This document shows, piece after piece, positions 42,201-50,369 of a stretch of 64,000 nt of DNA. A program made the position numbers and the translations under genes. The notes below the pieces were generated by a model. The model made no database searches. It was not told the origin of the DNA and worked only from the letters and a program-made list of their open reading frames with translations. The stretch comes from an uncultured bacterium (GTDB taxonomy: Bacteria > Bacteroidota > Bacteroidia > Bacteroidales > Bacteroidaceae): positions 1 through 64,000 of the forward strand of contig CAJMSQ010000003.1 of NCBI GenBank assembly GCA_905216095.1, given 5' to 3'. Positions within the stretch are counted from its first letter, which is position 1. Each line of letters starts with the position of its first letter.

Positions 42201-42220
42201 TACGGAAATCCGTAAATTTG
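42201..42220 (+). promoter_or_regulatory. Dyad and -7 element before the WYL regulator gene
   Basis: TACGGA-AA-TCCGTA (42201-42214) is a perfect inverted repeat that runs into the -7 box TAAATTTG (42213-42220), 39 bp before the ATG. Such a position suits autorepression by the downstream regulator. Confidence 0.5.
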
Positions 42221-42258
42221 CCCTATCAAATATGACAACAGACCGGATTTAAGGAAAA

Positions 42259-43167
42259 ATGGAATTAGAAAAATTCGACCGACAGCTGCGATTGATGGTC
42301 TTGCTCACGCAGAATCATAAATATACCGTGGAGGATATCAGTCGTGAGCTGAACATGAGCCGCCGCTCCATATACAGATACATCGACACGTTCCGGCAGA
42401 TGGGATTCATTGTCGAGAAGGAAGGCGCGCGTTACCGCATAGACCACGCGTCGCCCTTCTTCAAAAGCATCACGGACCGCATACACTTCAGCGACGACGA
42501 GGCCATCACCATCAACCAGGTGCTGAATTCCGTCCACGACAACTCTCCCCGCATCCGCCATCTGCGTGACAAGCTGGCCTCGCTCTACGATTACAAGGTC
42601 CTGGCGCGGCATGGCGTGGACGACCACATAGCCCGTAACCTGAGTTCGCTGTTCAAGGCGATGCAGATGGAGCGTGTGGCGATTCTGCATGACTACATAT
42701 CGCCCAGCAGCGGCAAGGTAAGCGACCGCATGGTCGAGCCTTATCTTTTCTTGTCCGACAACAGCGAGGTTCGGTGTTACGAGATAGCCACCGGCATGAA
42801 CAAGACATTCAAGCTCAGCCGTGCGGGTTCGGTCGAGTTGTTCGACGTCCTGTGGTCGCACAAGGAGCAGCATGCACCGTTCCACATGGATTTGTTCCAT
42901 TTCTCGGGCGAAAAGCGTTTCCCCGTGCAGCTGCTGCTCGGCCCGCTGGCCACCAGTCTGCTCCTTGAGGAGCATCCCGAGGCCGAAGAGGAACTTACGC
43001 TGGCCGACGACGGGCGTCACCTGCTCGACACGAAGGTTTGCAGCTTCAAGGGGGTAGGCCGTTTCGTCATGGGGCTTTTCGATGACATCGAGGTGGTCGG
43101 TTCGCCCGAATTCAAGACATGGCTGAAGGAACGGGTGCGTTTTTTAACAGAAAAAATCCGGGATTGA
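42259..43167 (+). CDS. HTH/WYL domain transcriptional regulator
   Basis: A 302-residue regulator: a winged helix (about 1-60) with YTVEDISRELNMSRRSIYRYIDTFRQMGF, a linker helix region, and a WYL domain (about 140-225) with VEPYLFLSDNSEVRCYEI and TFKLSRAGSVELFDVLW, then a WCX-type C-terminal extension ending in FKTWLKERVRFL. WYL domains bind small molecules or nucleotides. The target is unknown; a dyad over its own promoter suggests self-control. Two small genes follow on the same strand. Confidence 0.85.
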   Translation: MELEKFDRQLRLMVLLTQNHKYTVEDISRELNMSRRSIYRYIDTFRQMGFIVEKEGARYRIDHASPFFKSITDRIHFSDDEAITINQVLNSVHDNSPRIRHLRDKLASLYDYKVLARHGVDDHIARNLSSLFKAMQMERVAILHDYISPSSGKVSDRMVEPYLFLSDNSEVRCYEIATGMNKTFKLSRAGSVELFDVLWSHKEQHAPFHMDLFHFSGEKRFPVQLLLGPLATSLLLEEHPEAEEELTLADDGRHLLDTKVCSFKGVGRFVMGLFDDIEVVGSPEFKTWLKERVRFLTEKIRD

Positions 43168-43225
43168 CGTAGATTGTCACTTTTTAGGGGTTCTTTTGCA
43201 CCATAAACCTGTCACATACACGATT

Positions 43226-43528
43226 ATGGAAAAGAAAGAACTGCTCATCGAAACGGCTTACGCCCCGCAAAACTTCCGTATCAACCTGCTCGCGCGCATC
43301 GGGTCGCAGGCCTGGCTGCGCAGACTGGCCGCTGTCTACTCCTTCCTGCTGGAGGAAGAGGTCGGACCGCGCCGCACGTTGCGTCTGCTCCACGCGCAAG
43401 TGGCCGTTTTGTCGGCGGTATTGCCGGCCGACATGCCGCTTGCGCTGCGTGCCCTGCTGCTTGCGTGGGCTTTTCTGGCGTGCCGCCAATGCCGGGTTCG
43501 GCAAAATGACAATCGTATATCCCTCTGA
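43226..43528 (+). CDS. Hypothetical small protein
   Basis: A 100-residue protein starting MEKKELLIETAYAPQNFRIN, with a helical, Leu/Ala/Arg-rich body (WLRRLAAVYSFLLEEEVGPRRTLRLLHAQVAVLSAVLP) and a mildly hydrophobic stretch at about 65-85. I do not recognise the family. The ATG at 43226 is used because the preceding ten codons look like leader. It is 58 bp after the WYL gene and 13 bp before the next small gene, so the three are probably one transcript. Confidence 0.6.
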   Translation: MEKKELLIETAYAPQNFRINLLARIGSQAWLRRLAAVYSFLLEEEVGPRRTLRLLHAQVAVLSAVLPADMPLALRALLLAWAFLACRQCRVRQNDNRISL

Positions 43529-43541
43529 AAATCCCGGAACC

Positions 43542-43709
43542 ATGTTTACCAAGAAAGAAATCATCAGGATTATCCTGTTCGTCGTGGGCGCCGTGCTCGT
43601 CACGTGCGGCATTGTTTGGCTCATCTGCCAGATTGCTCCTTTTATTATTGCGGTCATAGCCTTCATCCCGTGGCTCTTTGCCGCGCTCAAGGCAGGAGCC
43701 GACGTGTAA
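43542..43709 (+). CDS. Small single or double-pass membrane protein
   Basis: A 55-residue protein: MFTKKEIIRI, then two joined hydrophobic helices (IILFVVGAVLVTCGIVWLICQI and PFIIAVIAFIPWLFAAL), ending KAGADV. The lysine-rich start followed by hydrophobic helices is a typical small membrane protein. No family recognised. It follows the previous gene by 13 bp and ends just before composite repeat G. Confidence 0.6.
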   Translation: MFTKKEIIRIILFVVGAVLVTCGIVWLICQIAPFIIAVIAFIPWLFAALKAGADV

Positions 43710-43861
43710 GCCCGTCTCCGGGAGCGGAGAGCGGACAGTTACAGGCTTCCCTGTGGCGGCTGTGCCGTCACGGATGCCGTGGAAGGGTCGCCCGCATGTG
43801 CGGACGGCTCTTTTTTTATGTCCGAAAAAGGGTTGCGAAACGGCGGAAAGGCCGGACTGAC

Positions 43862-44144
43862 ATTAACATTTTTAACTTTTGCTCACTTTTGGCGGCGCGT
43901 ACATGGCTTGTAGTTCCGCCTACATGCAGGGCCGGTTTTTCGTACATGGCATGTAGTTCGTCCTACATGCCATGTACGAAATCCCGTCATAGGGCCGGTT
44001 TCTCCCCGAAACGGACTTGCAAACACGAAAAAAGGACGGTTTCGGCCGTCCTCCGCGCTTGCGCAATACAAAGATAATACATTTTTCGTCCAAAAGCAAA
44101 TTGTGTTAAAATCGCAATATGATTGCCGCGCGTAGGGACGCGAT
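43862..44144 (-). repeat. Composite intergenic repeat, copy G (REP pair truncated)
   Basis: Minus strand: a REP arm stub (44132-44144), 31 bases, TTTG (44097-44100), 20 bp, TATCTTTG (44069-44076), hairpin GGACGG/CCGTCC (44046-44051 with 44034-44039) and T6, 50 bases, four palindromic units (43977 to 43899), and GTTAAAAATGTTAAT (43876-43862). The REP arm runs straight into a second partial promoter copy. It lies between the convergent small membrane gene and the WbqC-like gene. Confidence 0.88.
44028..44064 (-). ncRNA. Predicted tiny RNA of composite copy G
   Basis: Minus-strand promoter at 44069-44100, then a GC stem (44034-44051) and T6 ending near 44028; about 37 nt predicted. Inference from signal layout only. 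Confidence 0.35.
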
Positions 44145-44176
44145 ATTTTTCGTCCAAAAGCAAATTGTGCTAAATC
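44145..44176 (-). repeat. Truncated extra copy of the composite-repeat -33 region
   Basis: Minus strand reads TTTAGCACAATTTGCTTTTG followed by GACGAAAAAT, nearly identical to the -33 part of the complete copies, but it stops where the -7 box should be and joins the REP stub of copy G. This looks like a recombination scar between two copies. Confidence 0.7.
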
Positions 44177-44187
44177 CAAAACGGTCT

Positions 44188-44838
44188 TCAGACGATGCTG
44201 TCGCGGAGAACGATGCGCGCCTCGGGACCCATGTTGAACAACAAGTCGGCTATGCTCAGATTGGGCAGGAATCCCGTGCGCGGGGCGAAGACCTGGTAAT
44301 AGGGCACGGGGCGGAAGTGCGCGTCGCCGGCGTGTCCCGCCTTGGGACGTATGCTCTCGCGGAAGTCGCCCTCGGGCCGTACGTCCGTGGCGCAGGGCTG
44401 CGTGTCGTTGATGACCGTTTCGGTCCTGATGCCCAGCAGCTCCGTGACGACTTCGCGCAGGGCCGCGTTGAAGTCCGTGAGGAACTCGAAGCGGCGGGTG
44501 TAGAGCGGGGCGAAATCGTCGGCGTAGTAGTCGAAAAAAGGGCTGTTCCGGTAGGCGCTGACCATGGCCGTCCAGTGCAGGTGCCGCCAGTTGCCGTGGT
44601 CGCTGATGCGGATGTCGCGCGTGGGGCGCAGGCCTTTTCCGTCGTGCTCCACGGGAATGGTGAGCGCCAGCGGGCCTTGCGGTCCGGCAATGACGCAGCG
44701 GTTGCGGTAAGTCTGTTTCAGGAACGGTTCGGCCCGTTCCTCCACGACGCGTTCCGCGGCATAGATTTTCGTATAATATTGTACGGGTGCGAGATAGGCC
44801 GATGTGAGCCACACCGTCCGGGGAGTATCGGGTGTCAT
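44188..44838 (-). CDS. WbqC-like family protein
   Basis: A 216-residue protein of the WbqC-like group: VWLTSAYLAPVQYYTKIYAAERVV at the N-terminus, FLKQTYRNRCVIAGPQGPLALTIPV (about 40-64), HWTAMVSAYRNSPFFDYYADDFAPLY, and the C-terminal NLSIADLLFNMGPEARIVL. WbqC was linked to O-antigen clusters, but in Bacteroidales this gene regularly follows lepB and its role is unclear. The ATG at 44838 begins the conserved part. It ends the dapB, lepB, lepB paralogue, wbqC run. Confidence 0.85.
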   Translation of the reverse strand: MTPDTPRTVWLTSAYLAPVQYYTKIYAAERVVEERAEPFLKQTYRNRCVIAGPQGPLALTIPVEHDGKGLRPTRDIRISDHGNWRHLHWTAMVSAYRNSPFFDYYADDFAPLYTRRFEFLTDFNAALREVVTELLGIRTETVINDTQPCATDVRPEGDFRESIRPKAGHAGDAHFRPVPYYQVFAPRTGFLPNLSIADLLFNMGPEARIVLRDSIV

Positions 44839-44903
44839 GTGCGGGATGTTTTTGAGCCGTCGGCGGGATGTTCCGCCGCAGTGCGGTGCCGGTGCGCGCC
44901 GGC

Positions 44904-45413
44904 TTATTTCAGAAGGAGGAAAAAACGGTCGCGGCGGAAGCGTCTGTGCAGCGGCGCGTCGTCGTCGGTGGAGTAGCTCACGCAGACCGCACGTCCGCGC
45001 AGCCGGTCGTGCGTGACCGTCGTGCCGTCGATGCGGTAGGTCGCTTCGGGCAGCCGCCTGCCTTCCGCGGTGTCGCCGGGCAGTGCCGTCACGCGGCCGA
45101 TGTGCAGGCCGTCTTGGCCGCCGGGACTGCCGAAGACCACGATGTCGCCGCGTTCCGGCTGTCTGTGCGTTCCTGTGCCCGCCATGCGCAGGCCGAAGGC
45201 CGTGCAATTGATGAGCAGCCGGTCGCCCGCCATCAGTCCCAGGTCGTCGCGGTCGGCCGGCAGCGACAGTTGCGTGACGAGCAGGCCGCGGGTGACGACC
45301 AGCAGCAGTGCGGCCGTCACGACCGGCAGCAGAAAGTAGCGCGCAAAGCGTTTCCATCCCCGCCAGCGGAGGGGTTTCCTGAACTTTCCGATGTATCGTT
45401 TGATGGTTGTCAA
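44904..45413 (-). CDS. Degenerate signal peptidase I paralogue (S26 fold)
   Basis: A 169-residue protein with one N-terminal membrane helix (about 25-45) and an S26-like core: GDRLLINCTAFGLR, ERGDIVVFGSPGGQDGLHIGRVTALPGD. The catalytic Ser box (normally PSxSMxPTL) reads LPADRDDLGL and has no Ser, the Lys before RVxALPGD is a Gly (HIGRV), and the GDNRxxSxDSR box is missing. It is therefore probably not a peptidase. It lies 52 bp after the complete lepB gene, so it may assist or regulate that enzyme. Confidence 0.8.
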   Translation of the reverse strand: MTTIKRYIGKFRKPLRWRGWKRFARYFLLPVVTAALLLVVTRGLLVTQLSLPADRDDLGLMAGDRLLINCTAFGLRMAGTGTHRQPERGDIVVFGSPGGQDGLHIGRVTALPGDTAEGRRLPEATYRIDGTTVTHDRLRGRAVCVSYSTDDDAPLHRRFRRDRFFLLLK

Positions 45414-45465
45414 GGATAAACGCTTTCTGCCCGCCGTCCGGTGTCGCCCGTCCGGCAGGCGGTGG

Positions 45466-46947
45466 TCATTTGATGTCGCCTACCCACTTCAGCAAGCGGT
45501 TCCAGCGTATTTTCCCGTCGCTCAGGCCGTAGTCCTTGTCCAGGGAAATCCATACGAAGAGCGGTTTGCCCACCACGTGGTCCTCGGGTACGAAGCCCCA
45601 GAAGCGCGAGTCGGCCGAGTTGTCGCGGTTGTCGCCCATCATCCAGTAGTAGTCGAGGCGGAAGGTGTATTCCGTCGTCTCCTTTCCGTTGATGAATATC
45701 TTCCCGCCGCGCACTTCGAGCGTGTTGCCCTCGTACACGCGGATGGGACGCTCGTATACGGGCAGGTTTTCCAGTGTCAGGTGCAGTTTCCCGCCTTTGC
45801 GCGGAATCCATACCGGCCCGTAGTCCGACGTGGACCAGTCCTTCTTCATGTTGAGCGGGTAGAGCATGTCGCCCGACGGCTGCGGACAGCGTTGGAGGTC
45901 GGGCTTGATGAATCCGCGCTCCACGAGTTCGTTCTTTACCTTTGCGGTAAGCGGCATGGACGTGCTTCCGATGAAGAATCCGTCCCAGGCCTCCAGTCCC
46001 AGGTCCTCGTCGGTGATGCCCAGTTCCTTTTTCGTGTCCGTGTCGAGCGGTTGTACGAACTCCACTTCGTAGCGGAATTGTACGTTCTCGGGTTGCGGCA
46101 TGGGTTTCCCGTCGAGGTAGATGACGTCAGACTTGATTTGCAGCGTCTGTCCCGGCAGTCCGACGCAACGTTTCACGTAGTTCTCGCGCCGGTCCGTGGG
46201 GCGGGCCACGACTTCGCCGAACTCGGCGGCGTTTTCGTCTATCAACCTGCGTCCGGCCGCGTATCGCCGTCTGTATTCCGCCTGTTGTTCTTCATAGCCT
46301 GCGCCTTCCGGCAAGGTTTGGAACAGGCCCTGCCGTTGCAGCACGGCACATCCGGCGTCGTAGGCCATTCCGTAGAAATCCTGGTTCTGGCAATTGAGCG
46401 CGACAGTGTCGCCTGCGGGATAGTTGAACACCACAATGTCGCCGAACCGCACCTTCCCGAGTCCGCGCACACGGCGGTAGTCCCAGTGGGGATGCTCCAG
46501 ATAGCTCTTGCATCCCAGCACGGGCAGCGTGTGCTGCGTCATGGGCATCGACAGCGGCGTCTGCGGGATGCGCGGGCCGTAGGAAAGTTTGCTTACAAGC
46601 AGGTAATCGCCGGTGAGCAGCGTCTTTTCGAGCGATGACGAGGGGATGACGAAATTCTGCACGAAGAAAGTGGTGAGGAAGTACACGCCCACGAGCGCGA
46701 AGACGATGGCATCGACCCAGCCCATGACGAAGCGTGTCGTCGGGTTCGGGGACTTTTTCCACCACGTCCAGGGAATGCGCTTCGTGATGTAGGCGTCGAA
46801 GATGAAAGGTACGACAATCAAGCCCCACCATGACCTGACCCAAACGAGGAAAAGCAGGTAGAGCGCGATGATGACGGCAGCCGTGATGTAGGCTCTGAGG
46901 GGGCGGGAGGGAATGACGGGCTTCCCGCCGTTATCGGTTGTAGACAT
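45466..46947 (-). CDS. lepB: Signal peptidase I
   Basis: A 493-residue leader peptidase of the long Bacteroidales type. Hydrophobic helices lie at about 10-30, 32-50 and 68-90. The Ser box [20 protein letters not shown], the Lys box [19 protein letters not shown] (about 244-262) and the [14 protein letters not shown] box (about 440) are intact. An insertion of about 200 residues between the Ser and Lys boxes explains the length. It cleaves signal peptides at the outer face of the inner membrane. It starts 21 bp after dapB. Confidence 0.94.
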   Translation of the reverse strand: MSTTDNGGKPVIPSRPLRAYITAAVIIALYLLFLVWVRSWWGLIVVPFIFDAYITKRIPWTWWKKSPNPTTRFVMGWVDAIVFALVGVYFLTTFFVQNFVIPSSSLEKTLLTGDYLLVSKLSYGPRIPQTPLSMPMTQHTLPVLGCKSYLEHPHWDYRRVRGLGKVRFGDIVVFNYPAGDTVALNCQNQDFYGMAYDAGCAVLQRQGLFQTLPEGAGYEEQQAEYRRRYAAGRRLIDENAAEFGEVVARPTDRRENYVKRCVGLPGQTLQIKSDVIYLDGKPMPQPENVQFRYEVEFVQPLDTDTKKELGITDEDLGLEAWDGFFIGSTSMPLTAKVKNELVERGFIKPDLQRCPQPSGDMLYPLNMKKDWSTSDYGPVWIPRKGGKLHLTLENLPVYERPIRVYEGNTLEVRGGKIFINGKETTEYTFRLDYYWMMGDNRDNSADSRFWGFVPEDHVVGKPLFVWISLDKDYGLSDGKIRWNRLLKWVGDIK

Positions 46948-46968
46948 AGGATTGTTGAGGCTTTTGTT

Positions 46969-47721
46969 TCAGAAATCGAAAAGGTCGTCTGTGGAGAGCA
47001 GTCCCGTATGTGTGAGCGTGAACTCGGCGGCCAGCACTGCGCCCAAGGCGAATCCGCGTCGGTTGTGCGCGTCGTGGGTGATGCTGATGCGGTCTGCGGG
47101 GCTGTCATATGTAATGGTATGTATGCCGGGCACCTCGTCCCGCCGCACGGCGTCTATGCGCAGCAGTTCGGGCGGGCACTCTTTCGTTCCCGTCACGGTG
47201 CCGTCGGCTTCTTGCACGGTGCCTTTGGTCCATCCCTGCTTGCGTCCGAGCGCGTCGCACACCTGTTCGGCCAGCGTGATGGCCGTCCCGCTGGGCGCAT
47301 CGAGCTTGTGGACGTGGTGCGTCTCACAGATGCTCACGTCGTAGTCGGGGAAACGGTCCATGATGCGGGCGAGATATTTGTTTACCGCCGAGAAAATGGC
47401 CACGCCCAGCGAGAAATTGGACGCCCAGAACAGGGTATTTCCCTCGTTGCAGAGGCGTCGCACGTCGTCCCCGTGTTCTTTCATCCACCCGGTCGAGCCA
47501 CTGACCACCTTGACGCCTTGTGCGAAGGCGCGCACGTAGTTGCCGTAGGCCGAGGCCGGCGTGGTGAACTCGATGGCCACGTCGGCGCTGCGGAATGCCG
47601 GCGTGTCGAAATCTTCCTGGTTGCTGATGTCGATGACGGAAACTATCTCGTGTCCGCGGCTCAGGGCAATCTCTTCAATCATACGGCCCATCTTGCCGTA
47701 TCCGATGAGGGCTATTTTCAT
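46969..47721 (-). CDS. dapB: 4-hydroxy-tetrahydrodipicolinate reductase
   Basis: A 250-residue enzyme of lysine and diaminopimelate synthesis. N-terminal Rossmann part MKIALIGYGKMGRMIEE, FTTPASAYGNYVRA, SGSTGW (about 74-79), SNFSLGVAIF, and the signature ETHHVHKLDAPSGTA with the catalytic His-His and Lys. The ATG at 47721 is the family start. A -7 box TACCTTTG is 31 bp upstream. It heads the run with the two LepB-like genes and wbqC, an order seen widely in Bacteroidales. Confidence 0.96.
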   Translation of the reverse strand: MKIALIGYGKMGRMIEEIALSRGHEIVSVIDISNQEDFDTPAFRSADVAIEFTTPASAYGNYVRAFAQGVKVVSGSTGWMKEHGDDVRRLCNEGNTLFWASNFSLGVAIFSAVNKYLARIMDRFPDYDVSICETHHVHKLDAPSGTAITLAEQVCDALGRKQGWTKGTVQEADGTVTGTKECPPELLRIDAVRRDEVPGIHTITYDSPADRISITHDAHNRRGFALGAVLAAEFTLTHTGLLSTDDLFDF

Positions 47722-47752
47722 GTTTGTGTCTTTTGTTTCGGTTTTGTCCTTG

Positions 47753-47760
47753 CAAAGGTA
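47753..47760 (-). promoter_or_regulatory. dapB-lepB operon promoter -7 element
   Basis: The minus strand reads TACCTTTG; the leader would be about 27 nt. The -33 element is not clear. Confidence 0.6.
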
Positions 47761-47967
47761 ATGAATTGTAGCGACTTGGCGGCGGCGGGCCGTAAGTTTT
47801 GACGTTAAAGAATGCTTCCGGTCGTGCCTGTTCCACCCTTTGCGCCGCCCTTGCCCGCAGTTTTTTTCGAAAAAAAGGCCTGTTGTTGTCACAAAGGGGT
47901 ATCTTCGCGCATCTTACTGTCAGAAACGCTCCGCCACCGCCGTGACGGACGCCACGAACCGGAAATA

Positions 47968-48456
47968 ATGACCTGCAAAGAGTTTGAAACGAAATTCATG
48001 CCCCTGTCCGCGAACCTGTATGCCTTGGCTAAGAGTTTGTTGGGCAATGATGACGACGCGCAAGACGCGGTGCAGGAAACCTATCTGAAGATGTGGCGCA
48101 TGGCGGACCGCCTGCCGGCGTTGGAGAAGCCCGAGGCATTTTTCGCCACCACGCTTCGCAACGAGTGTCTGATGACACTGAGGCGGCGCCGGCCGCAGGC
48201 CGACGTGGACGACATGCCCGACGAGGGTGCGGCCGACGCGGACATGGAGCGCGTGGAACGCCGCGGCGTGGTGGCACGCCTGTTGCGCGGACTCACGGCC
48301 AAGGCCCGCCGCGTGGTAGTACTGCGCCACTTGGGCGAATACTCCAACCGCGAGGTGGCGGAACTCACGGGCGAGACCGAAGAAGCCGTGCGTCAGCAAC
48401 TGTCGCGGGCCCGGCGGCAAATGAGAAGAATGTTGGACGACGAACATAACTTTTAG
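47968..48456 (+). CDS. RNA polymerase ECF-type sigma-70 factor
   Basis: A 162-residue sigma factor with region 2 (about 8-75: LYALAKSLLGNDDDAQDAVQETYLKMWR) and region 4 (about 110-160: LTAKARRVVVLRHLGEYSNREVAELTGETEEAVRQQL), joined by an acidic linker. The ATG at 47968 begins region 2. A gene for a single-pass membrane protein follows 6 bp later and probably encodes its anti-sigma factor. It is divergent from dapB; a weak -7 TATCTTCG is at about 47901. Confidence 0.92.
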   Translation: MTCKEFETKFMPLSANLYALAKSLLGNDDDAQDAVQETYLKMWRMADRLPALEKPEAFFATTLRNECLMTLRRRRPQADVDDMPDEGAADADMERVERRGVVARLLRGLTAKARRVVVLRHLGEYSNREVAELTGETEEAVRQQLSRARRQMRRMLDDEHNF

Positions 48457-48462
48457 ACGACC

Positions 48463-49209
48463 ATGAAAGAGATGTTGCAACTGCTGGAACGCTACTATGA
48501 CGGACTGACCACGCCCGAGGAGGAACGACGCCTGCGCGAGTGGCTCGAAAGCGACCGTTGCCCGGAGGCATATATAAAGGACCGCGACGCCATGCGCCTG
48601 CTGGGTGAACCGGCACCGGCAACCGTGCCCGACGGAATGGCCGAAAGGCTGGCCCTGGCCGTGAGACATTCGGCGCGTCGCCGCGTGCTGCGCCGGACGG
48701 GGTGGGGCATGGTCGCCGGCGTCGCCCTGGTGCTGGCAATCGGCATCGCGTTGCGCGAACCTTCCTCACCGGCTGCCGGGCAGCAGAAGGCTTTGGCCGT
48801 GGCGCAAGATACTGTGACTGACGCAGGAAAGGCGAAAACGGCCGCGCAGGACAGCGTTGCCGCGACGGGGCAGGGAGGCAGTGAGCGGCCCGTGCTGCGT
48901 GTGAAACCGAAACGCGGAGTCGGCGTGCGCCGGCCGCGGCCCATGAATCTGCCGCCGGCACGTTACTTTGCCGAAAAGGCATCTGCCGCCGACGGACCCG
49001 CGCCTGCCACGGCCGATATGCTTGCCCTTGATGCCGAACCGGACGAAACGTCGCCCGAATACCGTGAAATGTTGCGCCGCGCCGCGGTGGAGCAGGTGCG
49101 GGAACTGCTGGAGATGCGCGAATATGCCCGGCAAGCGATTGCGCAAGGCGACCTCGACTTTTCTTCCTTTGAGGAGGACGACGACCGCGAGCCGGTTGTC
49201 ATCGAGTAG
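48463..49209 (+). CDS. Single-pass membrane protein, probable anti-sigma factor
   Basis: A 248-residue protein: a cytosolic helical N-terminus (MKEMLQLLERYYDGLTTPEEERRLREWL), one membrane helix (about 83-98, MVAGVALVLAIGIAL), and an extracytoplasmic Ala/Pro/Lys-rich, likely disordered part with a C-terminal helix (REMLRRAAVEQVRELLEMREYARQAI). The N-terminal YYDGLTTPEEERRLREWL pattern is common in Bacteroidota proteins encoded directly after ECF sigma genes. The 6-bp spacing supports coupling. Not the FecR type with a TonB-linked signalling domain. Confidence 0.7.
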   Translation: MKEMLQLLERYYDGLTTPEEERRLREWLESDRCPEAYIKDRDAMRLLGEPAPATVPDGMAERLALAVRHSARRRVLRRTGWGMVAGVALVLAIGIALREPSSPAAGQQKALAVAQDTVTDAGKAKTAAQDSVAATGQGGSERPVLRVKPKRGVGVRRPRPMNLPPARYFAEKASAADGPAPATADMLALDAEPDETSPEYREMLRRAAVEQVRELLEMREYARQAIAQGDLDFSSFEEDDDREPVVIE

Positions 49210-49316
49210 ACGGCGGAGGAGCGGATGCCGGCCGGGGCTGCAGACGCCTGCCTCGGGGCGAAGAACACTTACGTATAGGGAATAAGTAATTTTATCAATA
49301 AAAAAATTTTTTCATC

Positions 49317-50081
49317 ATGAGAAACGGAAACTTGATTCTGCGTGTGGCGGCCTGCATGTGCCTGCTGGCCGTTTCCACCCTCGGGGTGCCGGCGCAAAAG
49401 ACCTCGCTGGTGCGCCCTCTCGGCCTGACAGAGGCCATCGAGAAGTTCAAAAAGGCCGAAGACGGGGAGACCGTGCAGATTTCCCGCTCGGTCAATCGCA
49501 ATTCCTCGCCTGCCACGGGACGCTTCGAGAGTTCCATGACGACGTATCGCTTCAATATCTCGCAGAAGCTTCGCGGCAAGGTGCTCGACCCTTTGATTAA
49601 GGTGTTCATGGACAATGCCGAGCGCGCCTATGCGGCCAAGACGATTTCGCCCGAGACGCCCGACGACGCCGAAAAGATACTTGTGAGCGTGGACAATGCG
49701 GGACGGAGCTGGGAGTTCCCGAGCAGGAAGGGCAAGACCATAGTCGGGTTCGCCTTCGTGAACGACAAGGACCCGAACATGCGCGACTATTACCTGTTGC
49801 GCTGGTTCGACTCGCCCGATAAGGCGGGAATGATCGAGGGACAGATATATCACATCCTCTCCAAGCGGCCTGACATCATCGACAAGGAGAAGAAGATGAA
49901 AAACAGGGTGAAGACGTATTGGTTCGGCCTCAAGACGAGCGAACGTATGGAAATCATACGCGAAGCGATGAAGGACAATCCGCCGCGCGAAAGCATGTTG
50001 AAAGACATGGCCAACACTTTTTCGATTGACGCCCTGCCCGAGAAGGTGGTGCAGAGCATCACCAAATATTGGATGGAATAG
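49317..50081 (+). CDS. Exported protein of unknown function
   Basis: A 254-residue protein with a signal peptide (LRVAACMCLLAVSTLGVPAQ). The mature part has TYRFNISQKLRGKVLDPLIKVFMDNAERAY, a beta-rich centre, and a helical C-terminus ending ALPEKVVQSITKYW. No catalytic motif is seen. In Bacteroidales a protein of this kind often follows a sigma and anti-sigma pair (I recall DUF6108 annotation but cannot verify). It may be the regulated product. The 107-bp upstream gap contains no clear promoter. Confidence 0.7.
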   Translation: MRNGNLILRVAACMCLLAVSTLGVPAQKTSLVRPLGLTEAIEKFKKAEDGETVQISRSVNRNSSPATGRFESSMTTYRFNISQKLRGKVLDPLIKVFMDNAERAYAAKTISPETPDDAEKILVSVDNAGRSWEFPSRKGKTIVGFAFVNDKDPNMRDYYLLRWFDSPDKAGMIEGQIYHILSKRPDIIDKEKKMKNRVKTYWFGLKTSERMEIIREAMKDNPPRESMLKDMANTFSIDALPEKVVQSITKYWME

Positions 50082-50114
50082 GCCTTCGGAATTGAAAGTC
50101 TGACGTGCGAAAAA

Positions 50115-50194
50115 CTACATGCACATGTACGATTTCCTACATGTGCATGTAGTTTTTCTTAGATGGCATGTAGTTCGTCCTACATGGCATGTAG
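50115..50194. repeat. Array of four palindromes, 21-22 bp period
   Basis: Units at 50115 (CTACATGCACATGTAC), 50137 (CTACATGTGCATGTAG), 50159 (TTAGATGGCATGTAG) and 50180 (CTACATGGCATGTAG). The first two are 16-bp forms with GCAC or GTGC in the centre, still self-complementary at the ends. It stands between the convergent exported-protein and tyrS genes without promoter module or REP arms. Confidence 0.85.
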
Positions 50195-50298
50195 TTTTTG
50201 CTACCTCTAACTTGTTGATTGCCAGATGCCGGAAAATGCCCTCGAAAACGGTGCCTCAAGTCCGTGACCGGGCGGCAGCCGTTGCGTGTCCGGCATGG

Positions 50299-50333
50299 AA
50301 AAAGCGTGCGTCGGGAGTTCCGTCGCACGCTTT
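50299..50333 (-). terminator. tyrS terminator
   Basis: AAAGCGTGCG (50301-50310) pairs with CGCACGCTTT (50324-50333), with an extra CGG/CCG pair above one mismatch. On the minus strand it is followed by CTTTTTCC. Confidence 0.8.
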
Positions 50334-50369
50334 CCGTATGTGGTTGTCGCCCGGCCTGCGGGCACGCTT

